Source of the DNA: an uncultured Gammaproteobacteria bacterium
Lineage (GTDB): Bacteria > Pseudomonadota > Gammaproteobacteria > UBA9214
Assembly (NCBI GenBank): GCA_905480065.1
Contig: CAJQOV010000169.1
Coordinates: 1-23,963 of the forward strand
DNA length: 23,963 bases
Direction of reading: 5' to 3'
Position numbers and translations under genes: made by a program. This document shows, one piece after another, positions 1 through 9,431 of this stretch (within the stretch, counting starts at the first letter, position 1; each line of letters begins with the position of its first letter). A model generated the notes under the pieces. That model saw only the letters and a list, made by a program, of their open reading frames with translations, was not told the DNA's origin and ran no database searches.

Positions 1-9
1 AGGAGGTAC

Positions 10-27
10 GAGTCCAGGGACGGACTC
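10..27. repeat. Small inverted repeat (hairpin)
   Basis: GAGTCC at 10-15 and GGACTC at 22-27 are perfect reverse complements around a 6-nt spacer. There is no T-tract on either side, so a terminator role is not supported. It is probably part of the intergenic repeat at the window edge. Confidence 0.4.
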
Positions 28-142
28 GGTAGAGCGAAGCAGGAGCCAGAGCCGAGAGTAATGCATGGAGCAATTACCGAGAGGGTTGGGGAGAGGGGAT
101 CAAATCAAGCCAACTACCTGATTTTCTATCCCCTCATCCTGT

Positions 143-163
143 CCTTCTCCCGGAGGGAGAAGG
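143..163. repeat. Perfect 9-bp stem hairpin
   Basis: CCTTCTCCC (143-151) and GGGAGAAGG (155-163) pair perfectly around the 3-nt loop GGA. No T-run follows on either strand. It could be the tip of a dispersed intergenic repeat or a factor-assisted end for gltBD transcripts, 220 nt past the gltD stop. The sequence does not decide between these. Confidence 0.5.
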
Positions 164-270
164 GACGTAATGCTTATACAGTGGTATATAGCTTTCATGT
201 CCTGTCGCTATCAACCGCCCCGTGCAATGCGTTCATTCATGCACTTACGATACTTTTAGTAAATCTAACT

Positions 271-339
271 GGGACAGCAGTGACGCCGACCCCTTTTTGT
301 TGCAGGTGGGACAGCAGTGATGCCGACCCCTTTTTGTTG
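271..339. repeat. Tandem direct repeat, 37-bp period
   Basis: Two copies of a 32-bp unit beginning GGGACAGCAGTGA and ending CCCCTTTTTGTTG lie at 271-302 and 308-339. They differ at one base (C or T after GTGA) and are separated by 5 bp. On the minus strand each copy starts CAACAAAAAGGGGTCGG. The repeat lies 45 bp past the gltD stop. Its function is unknown, and it may belong to a dispersed repeat family. Confidence 0.75.
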
Positions 340-383
340 GTGGCGATGATGTTTGTATTCTCTGCGTCGTTGCGCGAGAACCG

Positions 384-1835
<1,452 letters not shown>

Positions 1836-1837
1836 GT

Positions 1838-4800
1838 TCAGTGTCTCCCGCCAGCAACACGTTCGTCCGTGGATTGCGCAGCCTGCATTTCCTGCAGAGC
1901 GCGCCGGTAGTCGACCGGCATGACCTTGACGAATTTCGGTAAATACTCATGCCAGTTTTCCAGTATCAGGCGGCCACGCGCACTGTCCGTGTAGTGTACG
2001 TGTCGCTCAATGATCAGTCGCAGGCGCTGCGCGTCGTGACGCGTCATGTCGTGTTCCACATCCACCAGGCCATGGGTTTCCATGTCGCCACCCAGGTGTT
2101 CGAGTTTCTCCAGTGCGGCGTCTTCGGCCGGTACCGGCTCCAGCTGCACCATCGCGAGATTGCAACGTTGCTCGAAATCGCCGCGCTCGTCGAGCACATA
2201 GGCGATACCGCCGCTCATGCCGGCGGCAAAATTGCGTCCGGACTCTCCGAGCACCACGACAATGCCGCCGGTCATGTATTCACAGCCATGATCACCCACG
2301 CCTTCCACGACAGCGGTTGCACCGGAATTGCGTACCGCAAAGCGTTCACCGGCGACGCCCCGGAAATAGCATTCGCCGCTGATCGCGCCATACAGCACGG
2401 TGTTGCCGACGATGATGTTTTCCTCAGCGATGATCGGTGTCTCGGCCGGTGGGTATACCACCAGGCGACCACCGCAGAGGCCCTTGCCGACATAGTCGTT
2501 GCCTTCGCCGATCAGTGTGATGCTGATGCCCCTGGCCACGAAGGCACCGAAGCTCTGCCCGGCGATGCCGCGCAGGGTGATGCAGATGGTATCTTCCGGC
2601 AGGCCGGCATGGCCGTGGCGGCGTGCGACTTCGCCCGACAGCATCGCGCCGACGGTACGGTTGGTATTGCGCACCGGCAGCTCCATGTGCACCGGCGTGC
2701 GCTCATCAATCGCCGATTTAGCTAAAGAAATAATAGTATTATCAAGAGCTTGATCAAGCCCATGGTCCTGCTTTCCGGTGTGATAAATGCCCACGCCGGG
2801 GGCCGTTTTCGGCTTGTGCAGAATGCGCGAGTAATCCAGCCCGCGCGCCTTCCAGTGCTTGATGGCGCGGCGCATGTTGAGGTACTGCGACTGGCCAATC
2901 ATGTCGTCGAAGTTGCGGAAGCCCAGTTGTGCCATCAGTTCGCGAATTTCTTCCGCGACGAAAAAGAAATAGTTGACCACGTGTTCCGGTTTGCCGGTGA
3001 AGCGCTTGCGCAGTTCGGGGTCCTGCGTGGCGACGCCGACCGGGCAGGTATTGAGGTGACACTTGCGCATCATGATGCAGCCTTCGACGATCAGCGGCGC
3101 GGTCGCAAAGCCGAACTCGTCGGCGCCCAGCAATGCGCCGATCACCACGTCACGGCCGGTGCGCATGCCACCGTCGACCTGTACCGCGATGCGCGAGCGC
3201 AGGTTGTTCAGCACCAGCGTCTGGTGCGTTTCGGCCAGACCGATTTCCCACGGGCTGCCGGCGTGCTTGATCGAGGTCAGCGGGCTGGCGCCGGTGCCGC
3301 CATCATGGCCGGCGATGGTGACGTGATCGGCATGCGCCTTGGAAACGCCGGCGGCAACGGTGCCGACGCCGACCTCGGAGACCAGCTTGACGCTAATGTC
3401 CGCCTGCGGGTTGACGTTTTTCAGGTCATGGATCAGCTGCGCCAGGTCCTCGATCGAATAGATATCGTGGTGTGGCGGTGGTGAAATCAGGCCTACGCCA
3501 GGCGTTGAATGGCGCACTTTTGCAATGGTGGCATCGACCTTGTGGCCGGGCAGCTGGCCACCTTCGCCAGGCTTGGCGCCCTGCGCCATCTTGATCTGGA
3601 TGACATCGGAATTGACCAGGTACTCGGTGGTTACACCAAAGCGGCCGGAGGCGACCTGCTTGATGGCCGAGCGCATCGAGTCTCCATTGGGCAGCGGTTT
3701 GAAGCGTTCGGCCAGCTCGCCGCCTTCGCCGGTGTTGGATTTGCCGCCGATGCGGTTCATCGCGATGGCCAGCGTGGTGTGTGCCTCGTAGGAGATCGAG
3801 CCGAACGACATGGCGCCGGTGGAGAAGCGCTTGACGATGTCTTTTGCCGGTTCGACTTCTTCAAGCGGCACCGGGTTGCTCGCAAAGTTGAACTCGAACA
3901 GGCCGCGCAGGTTGAGCAGGCGCTCGTTCTGTTCGTTGACGATCTGTGCGAACTCACGGAAGGTCTTTGCATCGTTGGCGCGGGTCGCGTGCTGCAGTTT
4001 GGCGATGGTATCCGGCGTCCACATGTGATCCTCGCCGCGCAGCCGAAAGGCATAGTCGCCGCCGATATCCAGGCTGTTGCGGTAGATCGGGTTTTCGCTG
4101 TAGGCATCACGGTGCCAGCGCACCGACTCTTCGGCGACCTCGTCCAGTCCGATACCCTCAATGGTGGTGGCAGTGCCGGTGAAATAGGCATCGACAAACG
4201 GGCTGTTCAGGCCGACGGCATCGAATATCTGCGCGCCGCAGTAGGACTGGTAGGTGGAGATGCCCATCTTGGACATGACCTTGAGCAGGCCCTTGCCGAT
4301 GGCCTTGATGTAACGTTTCTGCACTTCCCTGGAATCGATTTTTTGTGGCAGCTGTGCACGGATCGATTCCAGTGTTTCAAATGCCAGGTAGGGATTGATC
4401 GCCTCGGCACCGTAACCGGCCAGGGTCGCAAACTGGTGCACCTCGCGCGCCGAGCCGGTTTCCACCACCAGCCCGGATTCGGTGCGTAAACCATTACGTA
4501 CCAGGTGGTGATGCACGGCAGCAGTGGCCAGCAGCGCCGGAATTGCGACGTGGTCGCGATCACTGTTGCGGTCGGACAGGATCAGGATGTTGTAGCCTTC
4601 GTTGACGGACTGTTCCGCCTGCCGGCAGATCCCGCTAACGGCTGCTGCCATGCCGGCGGGCCCTGTGCTGGCGGGATAGCAGATATCGATCGTGTAGGTG
4701 CGGAAGGCGCCATTGGTGTGCTGTTCGATTTTACGAATACGCTCGATGTCGGTGTTGGTCAGGATCGGCTGGCTGACCTCGAGGCGCATGTGGTCGCTGG

Positions 4801-6478
4801 CGGATTCCAGGCCCAGCAGGTTGGGGCGTGGGCCAATCAGCGACACCAGTGACATCACCAGTTCCTCGCGAATCGGATCGATCGGCGGGTTGGTGACCTG
4901 CGCAAAATTCTGCTTGAAGTAATTCGACAGTGGCTTGGGCCTGCTGGACAGCACGGAAGGCGGGTTGTCGGCGCCCATCGAGCCGATTGCTTCCTGTCCG
5001 GTCAGCGCCATCGGGGTCATCAGGAACTTGACGTCTTCCTGCGTATAGCCAAACGCCTGCTGGCGATCGAGCAGTGTGTCAGCGTCGACCTGCACCGGAT
5101 CGTTTTTACCCGGCAGGTTTTCCAGCCGGATCTGGGTCTTGTCCAGCCAGTCCTGGTAGGGATGGCTGTCGGACAACTGCTGTTTCAGTTCGGCGTCGTC
5201 GATGATGCGTCCCTGGTCGAGATCGATCAGGAACATCTTGCCTGGCTGCAAGCGCCACTTCTTGACGATCCGTTCCTGCGCGATGTCCAGTACCCCCATC
5301 TCGGAGGCCATCATCACCAGGCCGTCGTCGGTGATCAGGTAGCGCGCCGGTCGCAGGCCATTGCGATCCAGGGTCGCGCCGATCTGGCGCCCGTCAGTGA
5401 ATGCTACCGCGGCCGGGCCATCCCAGGGTTCCATGACGGCAGCATAGTACTCGTAGAAGGCACGGCGCTTTTCATCCATCAGCGGGTTGCCGGACCAGGC
5501 CTCGGGGATCAGCAGCATCATGGCATGCGCCAGCGAATAACCGCCGCTGACCAGCAGTTCCAGCGCGTTGTCGAAACAGGCCGAGTCAGACTGGCCCTCG
5601 GCGATCAGCGGCCAGAGTTTCTCGAGGTCATCACCGAGCAGGCTGGAGGCCATGGAGTGACGGCGTGCATTCATCCAGTTGATGTTGCCACGCAGGGTGT
5701 TGATCTCGCCGTTGTGCGCGATCATGCGGAACGGGTGGGCAAGATCCCAGGACGGAAACGTGTTGGTGGAAAAACGCTGGTGTACCAGTGCCAGCGCCGA
5801 GGTCATGCGCGGGTCGTTGAGATCGGCGTAATAGCTGCCGACCTGGCTGGCCAGCAGCATACCCTTGTAGCAGATCGTGCGCGCCGACATCGACGGGATG
5901 TAAAAACACTCGTGGCCGGGCTTGCCGGAATCACGCACGGTGTTTTCCAGGCGCTTGCGGATGATGAACAGGCTGCGCTCGAAACGGTCGGTGTCGGCAG
6001 TCGTATCACCCTTGCCGATCAGGACCTGGCGCATGACCGGTTCTACCTGCCTGACGCTTTCACCCAGACCGGAATTGTCGGTCGGCACATCGCGCCAGCC
6101 GAGCAGCACCTGGCCTTCGCTGCTGATGGTTTGCTCGATCAGGGACTCACACCAGGCCCGCGTCTCTGCCACGCGTGGCAGGAACAGCATGCCGACGCCA
6201 TATTGGCCCGCCTCGGGCAAGTCGATATGCAGTCCGGCACATTCCGCGCGCAGGAAATCATGCGGAATCTGCATCAGGATGCCGGCGCCGTCGCCGGCCA
6301 GTGGATCGGCGCCGACGGCACCGCGATGGGTGAGGTTGACGAGGATGCGCAGGCCCTGCTGGATAATCTCGTGACTCTTGCGACCGTTGACGTTGGCAAC
6401 AAAGCCGACGCCGCAGGCGTCGTGTTCATTGGCGGGATCGTACAGGCCTTGTCTGGGGGGCAGCATGCCGTTCGTCAT
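1838..6478 (-). CDS. gltB: Glutamate synthase (NADPH) large subunit
   Basis: This is the alpha subunit of glutamate synthase. It releases ammonia from glutamine and channels it to 2-oxoglutarate at an FMN site. From the chosen start it has 1546 residues. The propeptide ends just before C22 (DACGVGF), the N-terminal nucleophile of the class II glutamine amidotransferase domain. The FMN synthase domain follows, carrying the 3Fe-4S signature CIMMRKCHLNTCPVG, and then a C-terminal GXGXG beta-helix. I chose the ATG at 6478 because AAGG lies 8 nt upstream and the propeptide length fits. The frame is open to an ATG at 6535, which lacks a visible ribosome site. gltD follows after 2 bp. Expression is probably from the promoter at 6633-6661. 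Confidence 0.96.
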   Translation of the reverse strand: MTNGMLPPRQGLYDPANEHDACGVGFVANVNGRKSHEIIQQGLRILVNLTHRGAVGADPLAGDGAGILMQIPHDFLRAECAGLHIDLPEAGQYGVGMLFLPRVAETRAWCESLIEQTISSEGQVLLGWRDVPTDNSGLGESVRQVEPVMRQVLIGKGDTTADTDRFERSLFIIRKRLENTVRDSGKPGHECFYIPSMSARTICYKGMLLASQVGSYYADLNDPRMTSALALVHQRFSTNTFPSWDLAHPFRMIAHNGEINTLRGNINWMNARRHSMASSLLGDDLEKLWPLIAEGQSDSACFDNALELLVSGGYSLAHAMMLLIPEAWSGNPLMDEKRRAFYEYYAAVMEPWDGPAAVAFTDGRQIGATLDRNGLRPARYLITDDGLVMMASEMGVLDIAQERIVKKWRLQPGKMFLIDLDQGRIIDDAELKQQLSDSHPYQDWLDKTQIRLENLPGKNDPVQVDADTLLDRQQAFGYTQEDVKFLMTPMALTGQEAIGSMGADNPPSVLSSRPKPLSNYFKQNFAQVTNPPIDPIREELVMSLVSLIGPRPNLLGLESASDHMRLEVSQPILTNTDIERIRKIEQHTNGAFRTYTIDICYPASTGPAGMAAAVSGICRQAEQSVNEGYNILILSDRNSDRDHVAIPALLATAAVHHHLVRNGLRTESGLVVETGSAREVHQFATLAGYGAEAINPYLAFETLESIRAQLPQKIDSREVQKRYIKAIGKGLLKVMSKMGISTYQSYCGAQIFDAVGLNSPFVDAYFTGTATTIEGIGLDEVAEESVRWHRDAYSENPIYRNSLDIGGDYAFRLRGEDHMWTPDTIAKLQHATRANDAKTFREFAQIVNEQNERLLNLRGLFEFNFASNPVPLEEVEPAKDIVKRFSTGAMSFGSISYEAHTTLAIAMNRIGGKSNTGEGGELAERFKPLPNGDSMRSAIKQVASGRFGVTTEYLVNSDVIQIKMAQGAKPGEGGQLPGHKVDATIAKVRHSTPGVGLISPPPHHDIYSIEDLAQLIHDLKNVNPQADISVKLVSEVGVGTVAAGVSKAHADHVTIAGHDGGTGASPLTSIKHAGSPWEIGLAETHQTLVLNNLRSRIAVQVDGGMRTGRDVVIGALLGADEFGFATAPLIVEGCIMMRKCHLNTCPVGVATQDPELRKRFTGKPEHVVNYFFFVAEEIRELMAQLGFRNFDDMIGQSQYLNMRRAIKHWKARGLDYSRILHKPKTAPGVGIYHTGKQDHGLDQALDNTIISLAKSAIDERTPVHMELPVRNTNRTVGAMLSGEVARRHGHAGLPEDTICITLRGIAGQSFGAFVARGISITLIGEGNDYVGKGLCGGRLVVYPPAETPIIAEENIIVGNTVLYGAISGECYFRGVAGERFAVRNSGATAVVEGVGDHGCEYMTGGIVVVLGESGRNFAAGMSGGIAYVLDERGDFEQRCNLAMVQLEPVPAEDAALEKLEHLGGDMETHGLVDVEHDMTRHDAQRLRLIIERHVHYTDSARGRLILENWHEYLPKFVKVMPVDYRRALQEMQAAQSTDERVAGGRH

Positions 6479-6632
6479 CGGGTGTACCTTATAATCCTGT
6501 GAGGCAGGGATTTGTGTCTGGCCCATCGGTCGCATTGGCGAAAAATATTAACACATACAATGAGTTAAAAATCCTGTCTGCAGCGGGCGGCGCCAGTTGC
6601 GCCATGTCAGGCCACCGCGCAAAAGGCCGGAC

Positions 6633-6661
6633 AGTATAGCGCCGCAAGCGTGGCGGTTCAA
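6633..6661 (-). promoter_or_regulatory. Putative sigma70 promoter of gltBD
   Basis: On the minus strand TTGAAC (6656-6661) and TATACT (6633-6638) are separated by 17 bp, close to the sigma70 consensus. Transcription would start near 6626, giving a leader of about 150 nt before the gltB ATG at 6478. The leader contains a GGCGC/GCGCC hairpin (5-nt loop) and an AT-rich stretch with TGTTAATAT, which could be a second, extended -10 element. This is predicted from sequence only. Confidence 0.6.
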
Positions 6662-6721
6662 TTTGCCAACGGGGATTTTTCCCTTTTGGTTTCAGGGCGA
6701 TGCGGGTGCAGCGCGGATGAT

Positions 6722-6970
6722 TCAGTCGGACTGGGTGTTCATGAACACGACCCGGTAGCCGCGCCGGAGCTGTTCATCGCGCACCCGCAGCAGGGCCGCT
6801 TCGGCGCTTTCCCGATCGGGATACTGCTCATGAATCACACGCCCGCGTGCACCCTGATAGCCCCATTCGCGTATCAGTGACCAGCCTTCGAGCAAATCCT
6901 CCTGCAGGTGCAGGTGGTAGAAGCGCGGTGCCTTGTCGCCCTCGGGCGGAATTTGCATGTAGATACGCAT
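6722..6970 (-). CDS. Small WGR-domain protein
   Basis: This 82-residue protein looks like a single WGR domain. WGR domains are best known as nucleic-acid-interacting modules in PARPs and in some bacterial proteins, and stand-alone bacterial copies have no firm role. The core is GWSLIREWGYQGARGRV at about 29-45, followed by a predicted helix rich in Glu, Ala and Arg (52-70). The third residue of the name motif is Tyr (W36-G37-Y38) where Arg is usual, so this is a divergent member. The start at 6970 has no clear ribosome-binding site, and Met5 (6958) is an alternative. It lies between dgt and gltB on the same strand. The gltB promoter lies just downstream, so it may not be part of the gltBD unit. 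Confidence 0.75.
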   Translation of the reverse strand: MRIYMQIPPEGDKAPRFYHLHLQEDLLEGWSLIREWGYQGARGRVIHEQYPDRESAEAALLRVRDEQLRRGYRVVFMNTQSD

Positions 6971-6980
6971 GTACGGGTCA

Positions 6981-7008
6981 AGCGTGAAGCGTGAAATGTG
7001 AAACGTGC
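6981..7008 (+). repeat. Heptamer array, AGCGTGA type (left arm)
   Basis: Four consecutive 7-bp units read AGCGTGA, AGCGTGA, AATGTGA, AACGTGC on the plus strand. The first two are identical and the last two have diverged. The array starts 11 bp upstream of the WGR gene's start codon and faces the GCGTGAG-type array at 7084-7113, so the two arms can pair over at least 13 bp with one mismatch. Confidence 0.7.
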
Positions 7009-7083
7009 CGTGGAATGACTAATGGTGACTCATGGCTCATATAGCGGACCGCTTGCCAAATGCTGCATTGAAATTATCATTGT

Positions 7084-7113
7084 CACGCCTCACGCCTCAC
7101 GCCTCACGCCTCA
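7084..7113 (-). repeat. Heptamer array, TGAGGCG type, containing the dgt stop codon
   Basis: Read on the minus strand this is four perfect copies of TGAGGCG followed by TGA. The first TGA is the stop codon of dgt. Because the period is 7, the next copies place TGA in the other two reading frames as well. It is the right arm of an inverted pair with 6981-7008, with about 75 bp between the arms. This may form a transcript-end structure after dgt. Confidence 0.8.
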
Positions 7114-8283
7114 AATTCCCGGGTTGAAGGTGCGCTCGTACTCGGCAATGGCGTAGCGGTCGGTCATGCCGGCGATATAATCCGCGACTGCGCGGGCACG
7201 ACCGTTCATGCCTTCGCGCTGCTCCAGCGCGCTGACCTGCGCATAGGCATCGTCCGGCAGCAGGCGCGGGTCATCTATGAAGGCGCCGAACAGCTCGGTG
7301 ATGGTGCGCGCGGCCTTGGCGGTCATGCGATGTACCCGGTAATGCCGATACAGCTGCGTGCGCAGGAAGCGCTTCAGTTCCAGGTTTTTCTCGCGCATGC
7401 TGTCACTGAAGCCGATCAGGGGCGCACCGTGATTGCGTACTGCCTCGATGTCTGCCGGTGCCGCATCGGCCAGCCGGGCTGCGCTGGTTTCCACCAGGTC
7501 GATGACCTGGCAACCGATCAGCCGGCGTACCACCTCGTGGATGGTGCGACGTGGCGCCAGTTGCGGGTACTTGTTGCGTACGATTTCATACTGCTCGCGG
7601 AACAGCGCGACCGCGCACAGCGCATCGACGTCGATCAGTCCCGAGCGCAGGCCGTCATCGACATCATGGCTGTTGTAGGCGATTTCATCGGCAAGATTGG
7701 TCAGCTGTGCCTCCAGCGATGGTTCGCTGTTCCGGATAAAACGCTGCCCCAGCTCACCAAGCGCTGCCGCGTTCTTGCGCGAACAGTGCTTCAGGATGCC
7801 TTCGCGTGATTCAAAGGTCAGGTTGAGGCCGCGGAATTCTGCGTAGCGTTCTTCCAGTTCATCAACCACCCGCAACGACTGCAGGTTGTGCTCGAAGCCG
7901 CCGAATTCCTTCATGCAGGCATTCAGTGCATCCTGCCCGGCATGGCCGAACGGCGTGTGGCCGAGGTCGTGTGCCAGTGCGATACCCTCGGTCAGGTCTT
8001 CATTGACGCGGAGTGCGCGCGCAATCGAGCGCGCTACCTGCGCAACCTCGATGGAATGTGTCAGGCGGGTCCGAAACAGGTCACCCTCGTGGTTGACGAA
8101 TACCTGGGTTTTGTATTCCAGGCGCCGGAACGCCGCCGAGTGGATAATGCGGTCACGGTCGCGCTGGTATTCACTGCGGTAGGCCGGCGCGGGCTCGGGG
8201 AAGCGTCGCCCCCGGGAAGTCGTGATATTAGCTGCGTAGCAGGCGAGAGTGCTGGATGACGTGTGTGCGGTGTCGCGGCTCAT
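7111..8283 (-). CDS. dgt: dNTP triphosphohydrolase (deoxyguanosinetriphosphate triphosphohydrolase-like)
   Basis: This HD-superfamily enzyme hydrolyses dNTPs to the deoxynucleoside and triphosphate, limiting the dNTP pool. The 390 residues fit the shorter Dgt-like subfamily (type 2), not the roughly 500-residue E. coli enzyme. Metal ligands are visible: H76 (LTHSIEV), the H105-D106 pair (AHDLGHTPFGH) and D199 (LADEIAYNSHD). The N-terminal motif with RDRDRIIHSAAFRRLEYKTQ is characteristic. The ATG at 8283 is 5 bp after the aroB stop and has no strong ribosome-binding site, suggesting translational coupling to aroB. The stop codon lies in a TGAGGCG heptamer array. In Pseudomonas and E. coli I recall a damX-type (SPOR) gene after aroB, so the dgt position differs from those models. 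Confidence 0.92.
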   Translation of the reverse strand: MSRDTAHTSSSTLACYAANITTSRGRRFPEPAPAYRSEYQRDRDRIIHSAAFRRLEYKTQVFVNHEGDLFRTRLTHSIEVAQVARSIARALRVNEDLTEGIALAHDLGHTPFGHAGQDALNACMKEFGGFEHNLQSLRVVDELEERYAEFRGLNLTFESREGILKHCSRKNAAALGELGQRFIRNSEPSLEAQLTNLADEIAYNSHDVDDGLRSGLIDVDALCAVALFREQYEIVRNKYPQLAPRRTIHEVVRRLIGCQVIDLVETSAARLADAAPADIEAVRNHGAPLIGFSDSMREKNLELKRFLRTQLYRHYRVHRMTAKAARTITELFGAFIDDPRLLPDDAYAQVSALEQREGMNGRARAVADYIAGMTDRYAIAEYERTFNPGI

Positions 8284-8288
8284 GTCAA

Positions 8289-9365
8289 TCAGGCCGCTGC
8301 GTCCAGCGTCTCGCCGAGTAACTCGGCCCGGTAATCGGCCGTGACGATCGCTATGCCAATGGCTTTCAGCAACACCAGGCGCAAGCCGCCATCGACGGCC
8401 TTCTTGTCGACTGCCATCAAGTCCAGAAACTGTTGCTTGCTCATTTCCGGCGGTGGCGCAACCGGCAGGCCCGCGCTGCGGATCAGCGCGGTGGCGCGTT
8501 CCACATCGGCGCGGTTAATCCAGCCATGCCGGGCAGACAGGTCTGCGGCCATCACCATACCGGCGCCGACTGCCTCGCCATGCAGCCAGTTACCGTAGCC
8601 GGTGCCGGTCTCGATGGCGTGGCCAAAGGTATGGCCGAGATTGAGCAGGGCACGCCTGCCGCTTTCGCGTTCGTCGGCGGCGACGATTTCTGCCTTGATG
8701 CTGCAGGAACGTTCGATGGCATACGCCAGCGCCGCCTTGTCGCGCGCCATCAACGCGGCCATGTTCTGTTCCAGCCAGCGGAAGAATTCCGCGTCGTGAA
8801 TCAGTCCGTACTTGATGACCTCGGCCAGTCCGGCGGCCAGCTGGCGATCATCCAGGGTATCGAGCGTGTTGGTATCGATCAGTACACAGCCGGGCTGGTG
8901 GAAGGCGCCGATCATGTTCTTGCCGAGTGCGTGATTGACCCCGGTCTTGCCGCCAACCGATGAATCCACCTGTGCCAGCAGGGTGGTCGGTACCTGCAGG
9001 AACGCTACGCCGCGCTGGTAACTGGCCGCGGCAAAGCCGGTGATATCGCCGACTACGCCACCGCCCAGCGCAATCAGCGTGCAACCGCGGTTGAGGCGTT
9101 TTTCCAGCAGTGCGGTATAGATGGTGTTGAGGGTATCGAGATTCTTGTACTGCTCACCGTCCGGCAGGATCACGGTAGACACGTCCAGGCCGGTCAGCAT
9201 GCCCAGCACACGGTCGAGGTAGAGTGGCGCCACGGTTTCATTGCTGACCACCAGTACCTGGCGCCCGCGGATGTGCGGACGCAGCAGGTCGGCCTGCCCC
9301 AGCAGCCCCTGGCCGATATGGATCGGGTAACTGCGGTCCCCGAGTGCGACGGTCAATGTTTTCAT
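8289..9365 (-). CDS. aroB: 3-dehydroquinate synthase
   Basis: This enzyme catalyses the second step of the shikimate pathway, turning DAHP into 3-dehydroquinate with bound NAD and a divalent metal. The length of 358 residues is standard. Visible signatures are DGEQYKNLDTL near 70-80, the NAD-binding GGGVVGDITGFAA near 104-116, the PTTLLAQVDSSVGGKTGVN segment near 126-144, and metal-site histidines in LGHTFGHAIE and LHGEAVGAG. It follows aroK on the same strand after 66 bp. That gap contains a weak TTGCGC/TATGCT pair 18 bp apart, which might be a minor internal promoter. There is no clear Shine-Dalgarno before the ATG, only AGAGACAA. Confidence 0.97.
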   Translation of the reverse strand: MKTLTVALGDRSYPIHIGQGLLGQADLLRPHIRGRQVLVVSNETVAPLYLDRVLGMLTGLDVSTVILPDGEQYKNLDTLNTIYTALLEKRLNRGCTLIALGGGVVGDITGFAAASYQRGVAFLQVPTTLLAQVDSSVGGKTGVNHALGKNMIGAFHQPGCVLIDTNTLDTLDDRQLAAGLAEVIKYGLIHDAEFFRWLEQNMAALMARDKAALAYAIERSCSIKAEIVAADERESGRRALLNLGHTFGHAIETGTGYGNWLHGEAVGAGMVMAADLSARHGWINRADVERATALIRSAGLPVAPPPEMSKQQFLDLMAVDKKAVDGGLRLVLLKAIGIAIVTADYRAELLGETLDAAA

Positions 9366-9431
9366 TTGTCTCTGTCAGAGCAAGGTGTTGTGTATGAGCA
9401 TAGCGAATAACCGGGACCGGGCGCAAAGCGG

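Larger units (their letters stand above)
1..383. other. Gene-free stretch with short repeats
   Basis: This is the region downstream of gltD up to the window edge. I see no convincing gene in it. A 108-codon open frame on the plus strand has no recognisable protein character and runs through the repeats. The region holds a small hairpin (10-27), a run rich in GAGGG and CCCTC motifs in opposite orientations (about 80-163), and a 37-bp-period tandem repeat (271-339). The GAGGGTTGGGGAGAGGGG and TTCTCCCGGAGGGAGAA pieces resemble short intergenic repeats that I recall as common in proteobacterial genomes. That identification is from memory. Confidence 0.6.

Noticed and set aside
3509..4489. 326-codon plus-strand open frame opposite gltB
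   Set aside because: It lies antisense to the GltB FMN domain, with shadow-frame composition and no motif.
5162..6502. 446-codon plus-strand open frame opposite gltB
   Set aside because: It is fully antisense to the conserved GltB coding region. Its composition (many Gln, His, Gly and Arg residues) and lack of any motif fit a shadow frame in GC-rich DNA.
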